DNA of 64,000 nucleotides, from assembly GCA_963820035.1 (NCBI GenBank), contig CAWFYK010000004.1, forward strand, positions 62,001 to 126,000. The letters are read 5' to 3'. Shown here piece after piece: positions 8,864 to 17,691 of the stretch. This DNA is from JAWWPG01 sp963820035. Lineage in GTDB: Bacteria > Actinomycetota > Actinomycetes > Propionibacteriales > Nocardioidaceae. The notes below the pieces were generated by a model. That model worked only from the letters and a program-made list of their open reading frames with translations. It was not told the origin of the DNA and ran no database searches. How positions within the stretch are numbered: the first letter of the stretch is position 1; every line of letters starts with the position of its first letter. The translations under genes and the position numbers were made by a program.

Positions 8864-10051
8864 ATGGACAGGGTTGCCTTGGCGCGCCACATCATCGACT
8901 TCGGGCTGACGCCGGCAGACGTCGAGCTCGGTGACCCTCCCGGTCTTCAGACAGCAGAGCCCGATGCCCTGCTGCAGTCGGCGCCCGAGGTGCTCACGCT
9001 GCTCCAGACCCAGCACGACCTGCACGACCTGTTCCCCGCCGGGCTCGCACCCGAACCGGCGCTCCTCGACCCGGCCCCTGCCTCCGACGCGCCGCTTCCG
9101 CGCGCCGACTATCTGGTCGTCACCTGGACTGTCGCCGAGCTGTCTGCGCTCGCCGACGTCCTCACTCCCGGGATCTCGCGCACCAGCTGGCATCCATACG
9201 ACCGTAACTTCGCCACCGATTACCTACCCAAGATCCGCTCGGGGGCCCCGGCCCGTGCCGCCCAGCGGCTGGCCAGCTACTGTCCGACGCGCGTCGGGGA
9301 CAAGTCCGTGCTGTGCGTCAAGTCCGAGCTCCACCTCAACCAGGACGGCATCAGCACTGGCCAGGGTCTCGCTACGATGCCGGTCGCCGACCTGTTCAAG
9401 CAGATGATCGAGGAAGTGCAGCCGACGCTGGTGATCACCACGGGGACCGCCGGGGCGACGTACGCCGACCACGCCCTGGGCGACGTGATGATCACCCGAG
9501 CCGCCAAGTTCCGGCTCCGGCGGGAGTTCCGCAACGAGCCCTTCGCGGACAGCCTCTATAGGAGCGACTTCACCGTCCCGACGGACATGTTCGATGCCGC
9601 GGACGCGCTGTTGGCCGCCCACGCCGACAGGCTCACGGAGCCCAACTTCGCCGCCCCCACAACCCGCTACCACCTGCCGGGCGAGAGCCAGGTGCTGCCC
9701 GGCCGGGCCAACCACCCGCAGCTCAAGCTCGACGGCCGGGACTTCCCGGCCTTCCATCCCATCCTCACCACCGACTACTTCGAGTTCGGGACGTCGACAA
9801 ACGACCTTGCCCGGGCTGGTTGCGGTGTCGAGATGGGCGACGCCGCCTTGGGCATGGTGTGCGATGAGCTGGGCGCCGATGCGCCGCGCTGGCTGGTGGT
9901 GCGCAACGCGAGCGACCCTCAGATCAACGGAAGCCTGCCTACCTCCCCCGACGTCCAGGCCATGTGGGCGGTCTGGTTCTACGACACCTACGGCTACTGG
10001 ACGACCGTGTCCTCCGCGATCGCGACCTGGGCGGTCATCGCCGGCGACTGA
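8864..10051 (+). CDS. nucleoside phosphorylase / nucleosidase superfamily protein
   Basis: 395 residues from ATG 8864, with GAGGAG nine bases upstream. VEMGDAALGMVCDELG followed by VVRNASDPQI matches the C-terminal signature of the purine nucleoside phosphorylase/uridine phosphorylase fold, where Glu-Met-Glu contacts ribose and Asp the base; here the first Glu of E-M-x and the later Asp are present. LVITTGTAGATY corresponds to the phosphate or ribose loop, and the N-terminal half includes YLVVTWTVAELSALADVL. It could be a nucleosidase acting on nucleotide signals or salvage substrates. The superfamily call is moderately sure; the substrate is not. Confidence 0.62.
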   Translation: MDRVALARHIIDFGLTPADVELGDPPGLQTAEPDALLQSAPEVLTLLQTQHDLHDLFPAGLAPEPALLDPAPASDAPLPRADYLVVTWTVAELSALADVLTPGISRTSWHPYDRNFATDYLPKIRSGAPARAAQRLASYCPTRVGDKSVLCVKSELHLNQDGISTGQGLATMPVADLFKQMIEEVQPTLVITTGTAGATYADHALGDVMITRAAKFRLRREFRNEPFADSLYRSDFTVPTDMFDAADALLAAHADRLTEPNFAAPTTRYHLPGESQVLPGRANHPQLKLDGRDFPAFHPILTTDYFEFGTSTNDLARAGCGVEMGDAALGMVCDELGADAPRWLVVRNASDPQINGSLPTSPDVQAMWAVWFYDTYGYWTTVSSAIATWAVIAGD

Positions 10052-10114
10052 GAGATCGCCTGTTACGTTCGCGACTGTACGTTCGAAGGTAGGGAACTCG
10101 GAAGGAGACCGGCG

Positions 10115-10318
10115 ATGACCGAAGAACCAGGCGTGTTTCCCACCGGAGACGAGGCCGACGAGCTCGAACAGCGCCACGAGGTCGCTGACGGCGAGCCTGA
10201 CGACGGCCAGGAGGCGGGCCCCGCCCCCTCGTGGGATGCGGACGAGGCGGACGTCGCCGAGCAGGCACGCGTCGTACCGGCGGACGACGACGAGGACTCC
10301 TCCCCCGACGGCCCGTGA
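10115..10318 (+). CDS. small acidic protein of unknown function
   Basis: 67 residues from ATG 10115 with a good ribosome site (GGAAGGAG) 7 bases upstream. The product is very acidic (runs of Asp and Glu, almost no hydrophobic core) and probably disordered. Its stop overlaps the GTG start of the DUF72 gene (GTGA), so the two are probably translationally coupled. The ribosome site and coupling argue that it is real, although short acidic frames are common in high-GC DNA. Confidence 0.6.
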   Translation: MTEEPGVFPTGDEADELEQRHEVADGEPDDGQEAGPAPSWDADEADVAEQARVVPADDDEDSSPDGP

Positions 10319-11175
10319 CGCCGACACCCCTCGCAGGCGAGCCGACAGCGAGCCAGGTCTGCGTCGGGATCTCCGGCTGGACCTACCCCGGCTGGCGGGG
10401 CGACTTCTACCCCACGGGTCTGCCGCACCGCGCCGAGCTCTCCTACGCCGCCGAACGGCTCAGCTCCATCGAGATCAACGGGTCCTTCTACTCCCTGCAG
10501 CGCCCGTCCAGCTACCAGAAGTGGCACGGCGAGACCCCTGACGACTTCACCTTCGCCGTCAAGGGTGGCCGGTTCATCACGCATATGAAACGGCTCCTGG
10601 ACGTCGAGCAGCCGCTGGCGAACTTCTTCGCGTCAGGCGTGCTGGCCCTGGGCGCCAAGCTCGGACCGGTCCTGTGGCAGCTGCCTCCCACGCTCACCTT
10701 CGACGAGGCGAGACTCAGCGGGTTCCTGTCCCTCCTTCCACGGACCACCTCGGCCGCGGCAGAGCTTGCCGCCACCCACGACGACCGGTTGACCGACGAC
10801 CAGGCGTTCACCGCCGTGTTGGTCGACAAACCGCTTCGGCACGCCGTCGAGGTCCGCCACGCGAGCCTGGCGACGCCACAAGCCGTCTCGCTGCTACGCG
10901 AGCACGACGTGGCGCTCGTCGCTGCAGACACGGCGGGCCGCTGGCCAGCCGTCGCGGAGCCGACGTCGGACTTCATGTACGTCCGGCTGCATGGGGCGGA
11001 CGAGCTGTATGTGAGCGGCTATACCGACGACGCACTTGACCGCTGGGCCGACAAGGTACGACGCTGGCGCGGGTCGGGGCTCGACGTCTTCGTCTACTTC
11101 GACAACGACGCCAAGGTCCGAGCGCCCTACGACGCGCAGGCTCTCATCCGCCGGCTGGCCGACAACCCTGCCTGA
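10315..11175 (+). CDS. DUF72 (YecE-like) protein
   Basis: 286 residues from GTG 10315. The DUF72 signature is clear: CVGISGWTYPGWRGDFYP at the N-terminus, then SSIEINGSFYSLQRPSSYQKW, DDFTFAVKG and RFITHMKRL, LGPVLWQLPP, and near the end FMYVRLHGADELYVSGYTDDALD and VFVYFDNDAKVRAP. These are TIM-barrel proteins whose biochemical role is not settled. It is coupled to the small acidic gene and followed by a long perfect palindrome. Confidence 0.9.
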   Translation: MTPTPLAGEPTASQVCVGISGWTYPGWRGDFYPTGLPHRAELSYAAERLSSIEINGSFYSLQRPSSYQKWHGETPDDFTFAVKGGRFITHMKRLLDVEQPLANFFASGVLALGAKLGPVLWQLPPTLTFDEARLSGFLSLLPRTTSAAAELAATHDDRLTDDQAFTAVLVDKPLRHAVEVRHASLATPQAVSLLREHDVALVAADTAGRWPAVAEPTSDFMYVRLHGADELYVSGYTDDALDRWADKVRRWRGSGLDVFVYFDNDAKVRAPYDAQALIRRLADNPA

Positions 11176-11244
11176 AGCGGGTGCCAAAGCCGCGAGGCAG
11201 GGCACCAGGAAGCCCCGAAGGTTGGCGACTGCCAACACGCAGCT

Positions 11245-11304
11245 GCAAAGTGGAACGATCCGGGGCTCAGATCGCGATGTGAGCCCCGGATCGTTCCACT
11301 TTGC
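11245..11304. repeat. palindrome family A, copy 1 (perfect 25-bp arms)
   Basis: The arms contain AAAGTGGAACGATCCGGGGC and its exact complement, 25 bp each, around a 10-base loop. The palindrome sits between the convergent DUF72 and SDR genes, so it could act as a bidirectional terminator, but related copies at 33.7 and 53.9 kb lie in other contexts, which points to a dispersed repeat. Confidence 0.92.
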
Positions 11305-11310
11305 GTCCAG

Positions 11311-12132
11311 TCAGGTGGCGTGGCGGAAGACGAACATCAGCAACCGGTCATACGCCTTGTCGGGAAGGATCCGGCGTGCCATCAGGAGCGGTCGGGCGCC
11401 TGCTCCGACGACATAGCGGGTCCGCGGCCGTTTCGCGGTGACGGCCCTGGCGACGGCATCGGCAACCACCTCGGGCGGTGAACCGACGCGATCGGAGCGC
11501 AGGATCCTGGCCCGCTCCCGAGCCTGGCCGGCATACGCCGTGTCGCCGGAGAACTCGAGCACGCTCTCGGCCGCGATGCCACCCCATTCCGTCTTGATGG
11601 CGCCAGGCTCGATGACGACGACCCGGATCCCGAAGGGGGCCACCTCGAGACGCAGCGAGTCGCTCAGCCCCTCGACAGCGAACTTCGTCGCGTGATACCA
11701 GGTGCCGAGCGGCTCGTAGAGCTTCCCACCCATCGATGACATGTTGACGATGGTGCCGCCGCGTTGCGCCCGCATGTGGGGCAGCACGAGCTGGGTGAGC
11801 CGCGCCAGACCGAGCAGGTTGACGTCGACCTGTCGGCGCGCCTCGTCCATCGACACGTCTTCGAGCGCCCCGTATGACCCGTAGCCGGCGTTGTTGACCA
11901 GGACGTCGATCCGGGACTCATCAGCCATCACCCGCTCGACGAGGCTCGTGAGAGAGGCGTCGTCCGTGACGTCGGCGGCGACAGTGCGGATGTCGTCCCC
12001 GGCTAGGGAGGTCATCCGCTCGACCCGGCGGGCCGCTGCATAGACGATGAAACCCTCCCGGGCCAGCCGACGGGCGGTCGCCTCCCCGATGCCCGAGGAC
12101 GCGCCGGTGACGACGGCCACGTTGGTGGTCAC
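11311..12132 (-). CDS. short-chain dehydrogenase/reductase
   Basis: 273 residues from GTG 12132, with GAGAGGAG 9 bases upstream. A classical SDR: cofactor loop TGASSGIGEA near residues 9-18, NNAGYGSYGALED, catalytic Ser in IVNMSSMGGK, and YHATKFAVEG with the Y-x-x-x-K pair, followed by PGAIKTEW. An Arg after the first strand (AAARRVERM) favours NADP. The substrate is unknown. It is divergent from the aldo/keto reductase gene 115 bp away, so the two oxidoreductases may share a control region. Confidence 0.92.
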   Translation of the reverse strand: MTTNVAVVTGASSGIGEATARRLAREGFIVYAAARRVERMTSLAGDDIRTVAADVTDDASLTSLVERVMADESRIDVLVNNAGYGSYGALEDVSMDEARRQVDVNLLGLARLTQLVLPHMRAQRGGTIVNMSSMGGKLYEPLGTWYHATKFAVEGLSDSLRLEVAPFGIRVVVIEPGAIKTEWGGIAAESVLEFSGDTAYAGQARERARILRSDRVGSPPEVVADAVARAVTAKRPRTRYVVGAGARPLLMARRILPDKAYDRLLMFVFRHAT

Positions 12133-12247
12133 GGGATGTTGCTCCTCTCCATGGGTGTCTGCTGGTGACGACGGTAGCGGTGCACCGGAAGCGAGCCCGA
12201 CCCAACCCCACGTGGCGTCCAGCGCACCCGCCGGGGAGACTTGGGCC

Positions 12248-13267
12248 ATGACCGACACTGATGGCGCCACCATGCGCACACGCACCCTCGGGACAGCAGC
12301 ACACGGCAGCGACCTCCAGGTCTCCGCGATGGGCCTGGGCTGCATGGGGATGTCCGAGTTCTACGGCACTCCCGACGAGTCGGAGGCGGTCCGGACGATC
12401 CACCGCGCACTCGAGCTCGGCGTGACCCTGCTCGACACGGCCGACATGTACGGCCCCTACACCAACGAGGAGCTGGTCGGCCGCGCGATCAGGGGACGTC
12501 GCGACCACGTGGTGGTGGCCACCAAGTTCGGCAACGTGCGCGATCCCGACGACGCGAGGAAGCGCCGCATCGACGGCAGCCCCGACTACGTCCGCGCCGC
12601 ATGTGACGCCAGCCTCGCCCGACTCGGGATCGACCACATCGACCTCTACTTCCAGCACCGGGTCGACAAGACGGTGCCGATCGAGGAGACGGTCGGTGCG
12701 ATGGCCGAGCTCGTCGAGGCCGGCAAGGTACGCCGGCTGGGGCTGTCCGAGGCGTCCGAGGTCACCATCCGGCGAGCGCACGCGACGCACCCCATCACGG
12801 CGCTGCAGTCCGAGTACTCGCTGTGGACCCGGCACCTGGAGGACCAGATCCTCCCGACGCTGCGGGAGCTCGGGATCGGGCTGGTGCCCTACTCCCCCCT
12901 CGGCCGTGGCTTCCTGACCGGGACGATCTCCTCGACCGAGAGCTTCGACGACGACGACTTCCGCCGGAACAACCCCCGCTTCCAAGGTGCCGCCTTCGAC
13001 CGGAACCTCACGTTGGTGGCGGCCGTGCGCGACCTCGCCGACCGGAAGGGCGTGACCGCCGGCCAGCTCGCGCTTGCCTGGGTCCTCGCCCAGGGCGACG
13101 ACATCGTCCCGATCCCGGGGACGAAGCGCGTGCGCTACCTGGAGGAGAACGTGCAGGCCGACGCGATCAGGCTGACCGACGAGGAGCTGGCAGCGCTCGC
13201 CGACGCCATCCCGCCGGAGTCGGTCGAGGGCGACCGCTACCCGGACATGTCGTCCATCGACGCCTGA
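12248..13267 (+). CDS. aldo/keto reductase
   Basis: 339 residues from ATG 12248 (ATG 12272 is a possible alternative). The (beta/alpha)8 aldo/keto reductase features are present: MGLGCMGMSEFYG, LLDTADMYGPYTNEELVG with catalytic Asp and Tyr, the Lys in VVATKFGN, the His in DLYFQHRVD, and IPGTKRVRYLEENV as the NADP site near the C-terminus. It resembles the YakC/AKR13 subgroup of NADPH-dependent carbonyl reductases. It is divergently paired with the SDR gene. Confidence 0.92.
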   Translation: MTDTDGATMRTRTLGTAAHGSDLQVSAMGLGCMGMSEFYGTPDESEAVRTIHRALELGVTLLDTADMYGPYTNEELVGRAIRGRRDHVVVATKFGNVRDPDDARKRRIDGSPDYVRAACDASLARLGIDHIDLYFQHRVDKTVPIEETVGAMAELVEAGKVRRLGLSEASEVTIRRAHATHPITALQSEYSLWTRHLEDQILPTLRELGIGLVPYSPLGRGFLTGTISSTESFDDDDFRRNNPRFQGAAFDRNLTLVAAVRDLADRKGVTAGQLALAWVLAQGDDIVPIPGTKRVRYLEENVQADAIRLTDEELAALADAIPPESVEGDRYPDMSSIDA

Positions 13268-13297
13268 GCGCGTCCCCCGCTCGCTCGACGCCGGGGC

Positions 13298-13365
13298 CGT
13301 CCGGGCGTCCGGGCGTCCGGCCTCGCGTCCGGGCGTCCGGGCGTCCGGGCGTCCGGGCGTCCGGG
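13298..13365 (+). repeat. 8-bp tandem repeat CGTCCGGG
   Basis: Three units (the third lacks its last base), five other bases, and then five perfect CGTCCGGG units, in the spacer between the aldo/keto reductase and the Tat-exported LamG gene. A GC-rich microsatellite likely to vary in copy number by slippage. Confidence 0.9.
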
Positions 13366-13445
13366 CGTCGTCGGCGGAAGAGGTGCTCGCGGCCCGAGGC
13401 ACACTGGAAGCTGCACGCCCGCGAGACCCCTTCGAGGAGACCACC

Positions 13446-16400
13446 GTGACGCCTGGCCAGCGCCGCTTTGGCCGTCGCGCGTTCGTCGCCGGGGCCGGGG
13501 CGGCAGCGGCCGCAGCCTATGGGATGTTCCGGCTGGCCGAGGACCTGGATGCGCAGGACGCGAGCAGGCCCGGTGAGGCGTCGCCGCCGACCGGCGCGCC
13601 GCCGTACCCCAGCGATCAGCCGGCCACCGACCTCACCGTGCGGTGGCGGCACCTGGAGCGGCGGGCCAGGCTCCCACACCTCGTGGCGGCCTGGCAGTTC
13701 GACGAGGGCAGCGGCTACACATTCGATGACGTCAGCGGCAACGGCCATCCCCTCGTCATCACCGGGTTCGAGTGGAACACCACCGACAGTGGGCTGCTCG
13801 GGGCGATCCATCGGCGTGGGCTCCGCGGTGGCGCCGTCTATCTCGACGGCACCAGGTGGCTGGAGGCCGCCCCGACGGCCGACCCGCGCAAGCTCGACGG
13901 CCTGACGGTCTCGTGCTGGTTCAGGCCGGACTCGCTGCCGGCCGGCACGGCGGTCCTCGTCGGGTTCGGAGTGGCCTACACGCTGACCCTCGACTCAGCG
14001 GGCGCGCTCATTCTCACGCTGCGGGACGCGGCCGGGCTGAGCCACACGGTGCGGACGCCGAGCTCGACGGTCACGCCGCAGACCTGGACCCACGTGACGG
14101 CGACCGCCAGCCCGTCAACCGGCGCCCTCGACCTCTTCGTCGGCGGTGTGCGGGTCGCCACCGCAGCCGCCGCTCCCTTCAGCGGCACATCACTGACGGC
14201 GGGCCTGGTGCTCGGCGGACGGCTCACCGGCGCGCTCGACGAGACGGCGCTCTATGACGTGGCGCTGAGCGCGGCCGACGTCGCGCGGCTGCACATCGTC
14301 GGGTTGCCCAAGGTGTTCACCCAGACGAGCGAGTCGATGGACGAATCCCGGCAGGTCTTCAGCCACTACAAGGGAAGCGACCCGGTTCCGCATCCCGTCG
14401 ACTCGACGACCGTGCTGACCCAGCGGTTCGCCGCCTCAACCACCACGGAGCAGGGATCGAGGGCCCTCGCCCGCCAGGCCACCAGCGCTTTCGTGCCGGG
14501 TGTCTTCGGCGGGGCCTGGCGGGCCACCGACAACCGGCTCAACTACCGCTCGCCGTTGTCAGGGGACTCGGGATCCTTCGAGGCGTGGTACCGACCATTG
14601 GCCGATCCTCAGGACCCGGCTCGACGCCGCCGAAAGGAGATCTTCACGGCCCGCGGCCGCTCCGCCACGCTCACGCTCTACACCGAGTCCGGCCGCTGGG
14701 CGTTCGACGTACGGCGGCCGAGCGGTCGGACCGACACGGTCACGGCCGACCGCCCTCAGGTGCTCGAACCGGGCACCCTCGAACACGTCGCCGTCACCTG
14801 GGGACAGCAGGCAGGTGGTGCGAACGGCGTCGCCCTCCTCGTCAACGGGGTCGGCGTCGGCTTCCTCGCGACGAACGGCGGTGACACGACCTACTCCGAG
14901 CAGGTGGGCCTCGGCGGCACGAGGGCCGCGCCGACGTACTGCCTCCTCGATGACGTGCGGATCTGCAGCGTCGCCCTGCCCTGGGGCGCCGTCGTCCCGC
15001 GCGGACAGGCGACGACCGAGGCGGCCGGGCTCGACCTGCGCGACACGTTCAACCGTCCCCCCCGTGTGGCGCCGATGCTGTGGCGACCCGGCTCGAGCGG
15101 CGCCGCCTGGTCTTACGGCCGGATGACGTGGGAGGACCCGGCGCGGGTCGGTGACGACCCGGCCAGCGCGCGGGCGCTCTACCAGGCGTCGACGGTCGGA
15201 CTCAACCCCGTCTTCCACCCCGACGCCTACGGCCACGGGTCGTCGATCGAGGCCGGCGTGGCCTTCCCCTCCGCCATCGACGGCTGGGCCGGCCTGTTCG
15301 TCCAAGCCGCGCAGCCGACGGGCGACTTCTCGGGCATCACCTTCATGCTCAACCCGTTGGGCGGTCAGCTTCGGCTGGCCCGCTACGAGGCAGGACGGAT
15401 CACCACCGAGAAGGTGCTGCCCTACGACTTCGGCATCGTGGCGACGACCCGCTATGAGCTGACGCTCACGAGCGCAGGTGACGGTGTCGTCCGTGGTTTC
15501 ATCGACGGCACGAACGTGATCTCCCTGCGCGCAGGCAGTGGCTGGCCGACGACCGGCTACGCGGGCATGCTCACGGAGAACACCTCCGCGTACTTCAGCA
15601 ACCTGCACTTCTGCGCGCTGACACCCGCGACGAGCACGTCACGCGTCATCCGCACCCGGCTGATCCGCTATGGCGAGGGCGCGGACCTCGCCGCGCTGGA
15701 GCTTGTCCCGTTCCAGTGGCGCAAGCGGCGTGGCCTGCTGCCCTGGCAGTACTCCTTCAAGATCCCCGAGCCAGCCGGCAACATCGCCGGGGCGGCGACA
15801 GCCCTCCCGCTCCGGCCGATCCCGTCGGCCGCGTGGCGGTCCGAGGACAGCGCGAACTCCGACCTGATCACCCTCAACGGCCGGGTGCTCTACTTCATGA
15901 GAGGCAACCCGCGGATCGAGGGTCGGCCCTCCGTCGGCCGGGTGGGTGTCCTGTATGCCGACGTTCCCGGCTTCGACGGTATCCACTTCACCGACCCCAA
16001 CCTCGCGAGCGGCGCCGTCACCGGGGGCACGCTGCTCCTCACCAACGCCGCACCGGGCGCCGAGATCGCCTCGGGACCCGGCTCGCTCCAGCTCAACGCT
16101 CCGTCCACGGCGTACGTCGGCGGCGGCAAGGTGCTGTTCCTCGGGCGGGAGTCCATCGAGGGCGAGGCCGGCGCGGGCACCTGGCAGGTCGTCTACTCGC
16201 GCTTCGACATCAGCACCAACACCTGGGAGATCACCACGCCGGCGCCGGTGGGCTGGACCCACGAAGGCGGCTCGGGTACGCCGGACCAGGACCGGCGGCG
16301 CATCCGGCTGCGAGGCAGTCCCGAGCTCGTCTCGCTCCGCGAGCCGGACCACGACACCTATCAGGCGGTGGTCTTCCAGCAGACCGGACCCAGCGACCAG

Positions 16401-16856
16401 GCCGTGATGGCCACCGCGCTCGTCGAGGATGCCGCTGTCGGCAGCCCCGAGCTGGCCAGCGGGCTGCCGATCTTCACGTCGGTTTCCCGGGCGTCGGGCG
16501 GCGCGATCTACGGGTTCCGGGTGATGTTCGACAACGGCATCTACTACCTGCACTTCAACGACGGGGACCACGTCCCCGACTGGCCCGACCGGTTCGTGCT
16601 CGCCGCTGCACTCAACCCCTACGCCGGTCCCTGGGTGGTGAACCCTGCGACCGCACATCCGGGGTCGACGTACTTCCAGCGCGGCACGGAGCTCGAGCCG
16701 GACAACGGGGCCGTCTGGCAGGGGGCCATGTTCAAGCACCGAGGCTGCTACTACCTCTACTACGAGAACTACCACTCGATCGGTGACGTCGACCGGCAGT
16801 ATGCCGACCTCGCGGATCCGCAGGCGGGCTCTCGGGTCGGCTTCGCGACAGCATGA
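13446..16856 (+). CDS. Tat-exported LamG-domain protein with putative C-terminal propeller
   Basis: 1136 residues from GTG 13446, with GAGGAG upstream. The N-terminus (RRFGRRAFVAGAGAAAAAAY) has a twin-arginine motif and an alanine-rich core. Residues around 85-295 form one LamG/concanavalin-like domain (LVAAWQFDEGSGYTFDDVSG, then DGLTVSCWFRPD and TWTHVTA). A second follows at about 300-530 (FEAWYRPL, LEHVAVTWGQQ). Residues around 540-740 look like a third beta-sandwich (GWAGLFVQAA). The last 400 residues resemble a glycosidase-type beta-propeller, with RVLYFMRGNPR and YYLYYENYHS. It is probably an extracellular carbohydrate-binding or processing protein. No catalytic residues can be named with confidence. 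Confidence 0.72.
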   Translation: MTPGQRRFGRRAFVAGAGAAAAAAYGMFRLAEDLDAQDASRPGEASPPTGAPPYPSDQPATDLTVRWRHLERRARLPHLVAAWQFDEGSGYTFDDVSGNGHPLVITGFEWNTTDSGLLGAIHRRGLRGGAVYLDGTRWLEAAPTADPRKLDGLTVSCWFRPDSLPAGTAVLVGFGVAYTLTLDSAGALILTLRDAAGLSHTVRTPSSTVTPQTWTHVTATASPSTGALDLFVGGVRVATAAAAPFSGTSLTAGLVLGGRLTGALDETALYDVALSAADVARLHIVGLPKVFTQTSESMDESRQVFSHYKGSDPVPHPVDSTTVLTQRFAASTTTEQGSRALARQATSAFVPGVFGGAWRATDNRLNYRSPLSGDSGSFEAWYRPLADPQDPARRRRKEIFTARGRSATLTLYTESGRWAFDVRRPSGRTDTVTADRPQVLEPGTLEHVAVTWGQQAGGANGVALLVNGVGVGFLATNGGDTTYSEQVGLGGTRAAPTYCLLDDVRICSVALPWGAVVPRGQATTEAAGLDLRDTFNRPPRVAPMLWRPGSSGAAWSYGRMTWEDPARVGDDPASARALYQASTVGLNPVFHPDAYGHGSSIEAGVAFPSAIDGWAGLFVQAAQPTGDFSGITFMLNPLGGQLRLARYEAGRITTEKVLPYDFGIVATTRYELTLTSAGDGVVRGFIDGTNVISLRAGSGWPTTGYAGMLTENTSAYFSNLHFCALTPATSTSRVIRTRLIRYGEGADLAALELVPFQWRKRRGLLPWQYSFKIPEPAGNIAGAATALPLRPIPSAAWRSEDSANSDLITLNGRVLYFMRGNPRIEGRPSVGRVGVLYADVPGFDGIHFTDPNLASGAVTGGTLLLTNAAPGAEIASGPGSLQLNAPSTAYVGGGKVLFLGRESIEGEAGAGTWQVVYSRFDISTNTWEITTPAPVGWTHEGGSGTPDQDRRRIRLRGSPELVSLREPDHDTYQAVVFQQTGPSDQAVMATALVEDAAVGSPELASGLPIFTSVSRASGGAIYGFRVMFDNGIYYLHFNDGDHVPDWPDRFVLAAALNPYAGPWVVNPATAHPGSTYFQRGTELEPDNGAVWQGAMFKHRGCYYLYYENYHSIGDVDRQYADLADPQAGSRVGFATA

Positions 16857-16873
16857 CTCCCTCCTGCCCGGGT

Positions 16874-16931
16874 GGTCCGTCACATTCTGGGGCGCCCAAA
16901 TCGATTGGCCTCCCCCGGAACGTGACGGACC
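16874..16931. repeat. palindrome family B, copy 1
   Basis: Outer arms GGTCCGTCAC and GTGACGGACC enclose a centre containing CCCAAATCGATTGG and a CCCC/GGGG-rich pair. It lies between the LamG gene and tRNA-Asn. A related copy lies at 52.3 kb. Confidence 0.8.
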
Positions 16932-17024
16932 ATCCGGAGTGGAGGGCGGTACGAGCGGCCGGGCGGCGGTGGGGTACCGGTTGGACGTGCTTCGGGGGGC
17001 GTCCTAAGATGGTTTCCGCCTCAT

Positions 17025-17100
17025 TCCCCTGTAGCTCAATTGGCAGAGCACTCGGCTGTTAACCGAGTTGTTGATGGTTCGAGTCCATCCGGGGGAGCCA
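17025..17100 (+). tRNA. tRNA-Asn (GTT)
   Basis: A full cloverleaf of 76 nt with encoded CCA. The acceptor stem TCCCCTG pairs with CGGGGGA (one G-T), the D-arm is GTAGCTCAATTGGCAGAGC, the anticodon stem CTCGG/CCGAG encloses loop CTGTTAA with anticodon GTT at 17058-17060, and the T-arm has GGTTCGAGTCC. Confidence 0.98.
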
Positions 17101-17143
17101 TCGTGCGTCGACGGCGTTCCCGCTTCGGCGCCGGCCAGGTCCT

Positions 17144-17677
17144 TCAGAGTCCGGCCATCTCACGCTGAGCGGTCGCCAGGGTCTCTTGCGCGATGCGGTC
17201 CACGTCGGGATCCGCCGGGTCGAGCCCGGCCGAGAGCACATAGGACCAGCTCACCGTCCCGTCCCCGGCGGGCGAGCGCCGGCCGATGACGCTCAGGCCC
17301 GCTCGGCCCCTGACCCGGGCATAGACCGAGCAGACGATGCTCTTCGTGATGCGCTCCCGGAGCAGCTCGAGCAACCTCCCCGGCTCCTCGATGCGGGCCA
17401 CCGTGGTCCGCTCGGGCTGCCCCCAGTCGGCGACCTCGACCACCGAGAGCCGGTCGGCGTCGCCGTCCCAGTCCGCCCGTTCGACCTCCTCCCATGGCAG
17501 CCGTCGATGGGCGTCGGCGTCCGTGGGGAGGTAGAGCGCGAGCGCAGTCCCGACGTACCACTCGCCGTCGACACCGCTGGCCCAGGCCAGCACTCGCTCG
17601 TGCGGACGCAGGTCGAGCCCGGTCAGGACGTCGGCGGGCGGTCGCGGTTGGCGGGGTCGCCGGGAGAGGAGGGGCAC
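17144..17677 (-). CDS. conserved actinobacterial protein of unknown function
   Basis: 177 residues. I do not recognise a named family. The sequence is soluble and mixed alpha/beta, with an N-terminal segment LRPHERVLAWASGVDGEWYVGTALALYLP resembling a PH-like or Bacterial-PH-like strand set, then LPWEEVERADWD and a C-terminal WSYVLSAGLDPADPDVD region. It lies 14 bp downstream of the sigma-factor gene on the same strand and may be cotranscribed with it. Confidence 0.65.
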   Translation of the reverse strand: MPLLSRRPRQPRPPADVLTGLDLRPHERVLAWASGVDGEWYVGTALALYLPTDADAHRRLPWEEVERADWDGDADRLSVVEVADWGQPERTTVARIEEPGRLLELLRERITKSIVCSVYARVRGRAGLSVIGRRSPAGDGTVSWSYVLSAGLDPADPDVDRIAQETLATAQREMAGL

Positions 17678-17691
17678 TCCCCCATCATCGC

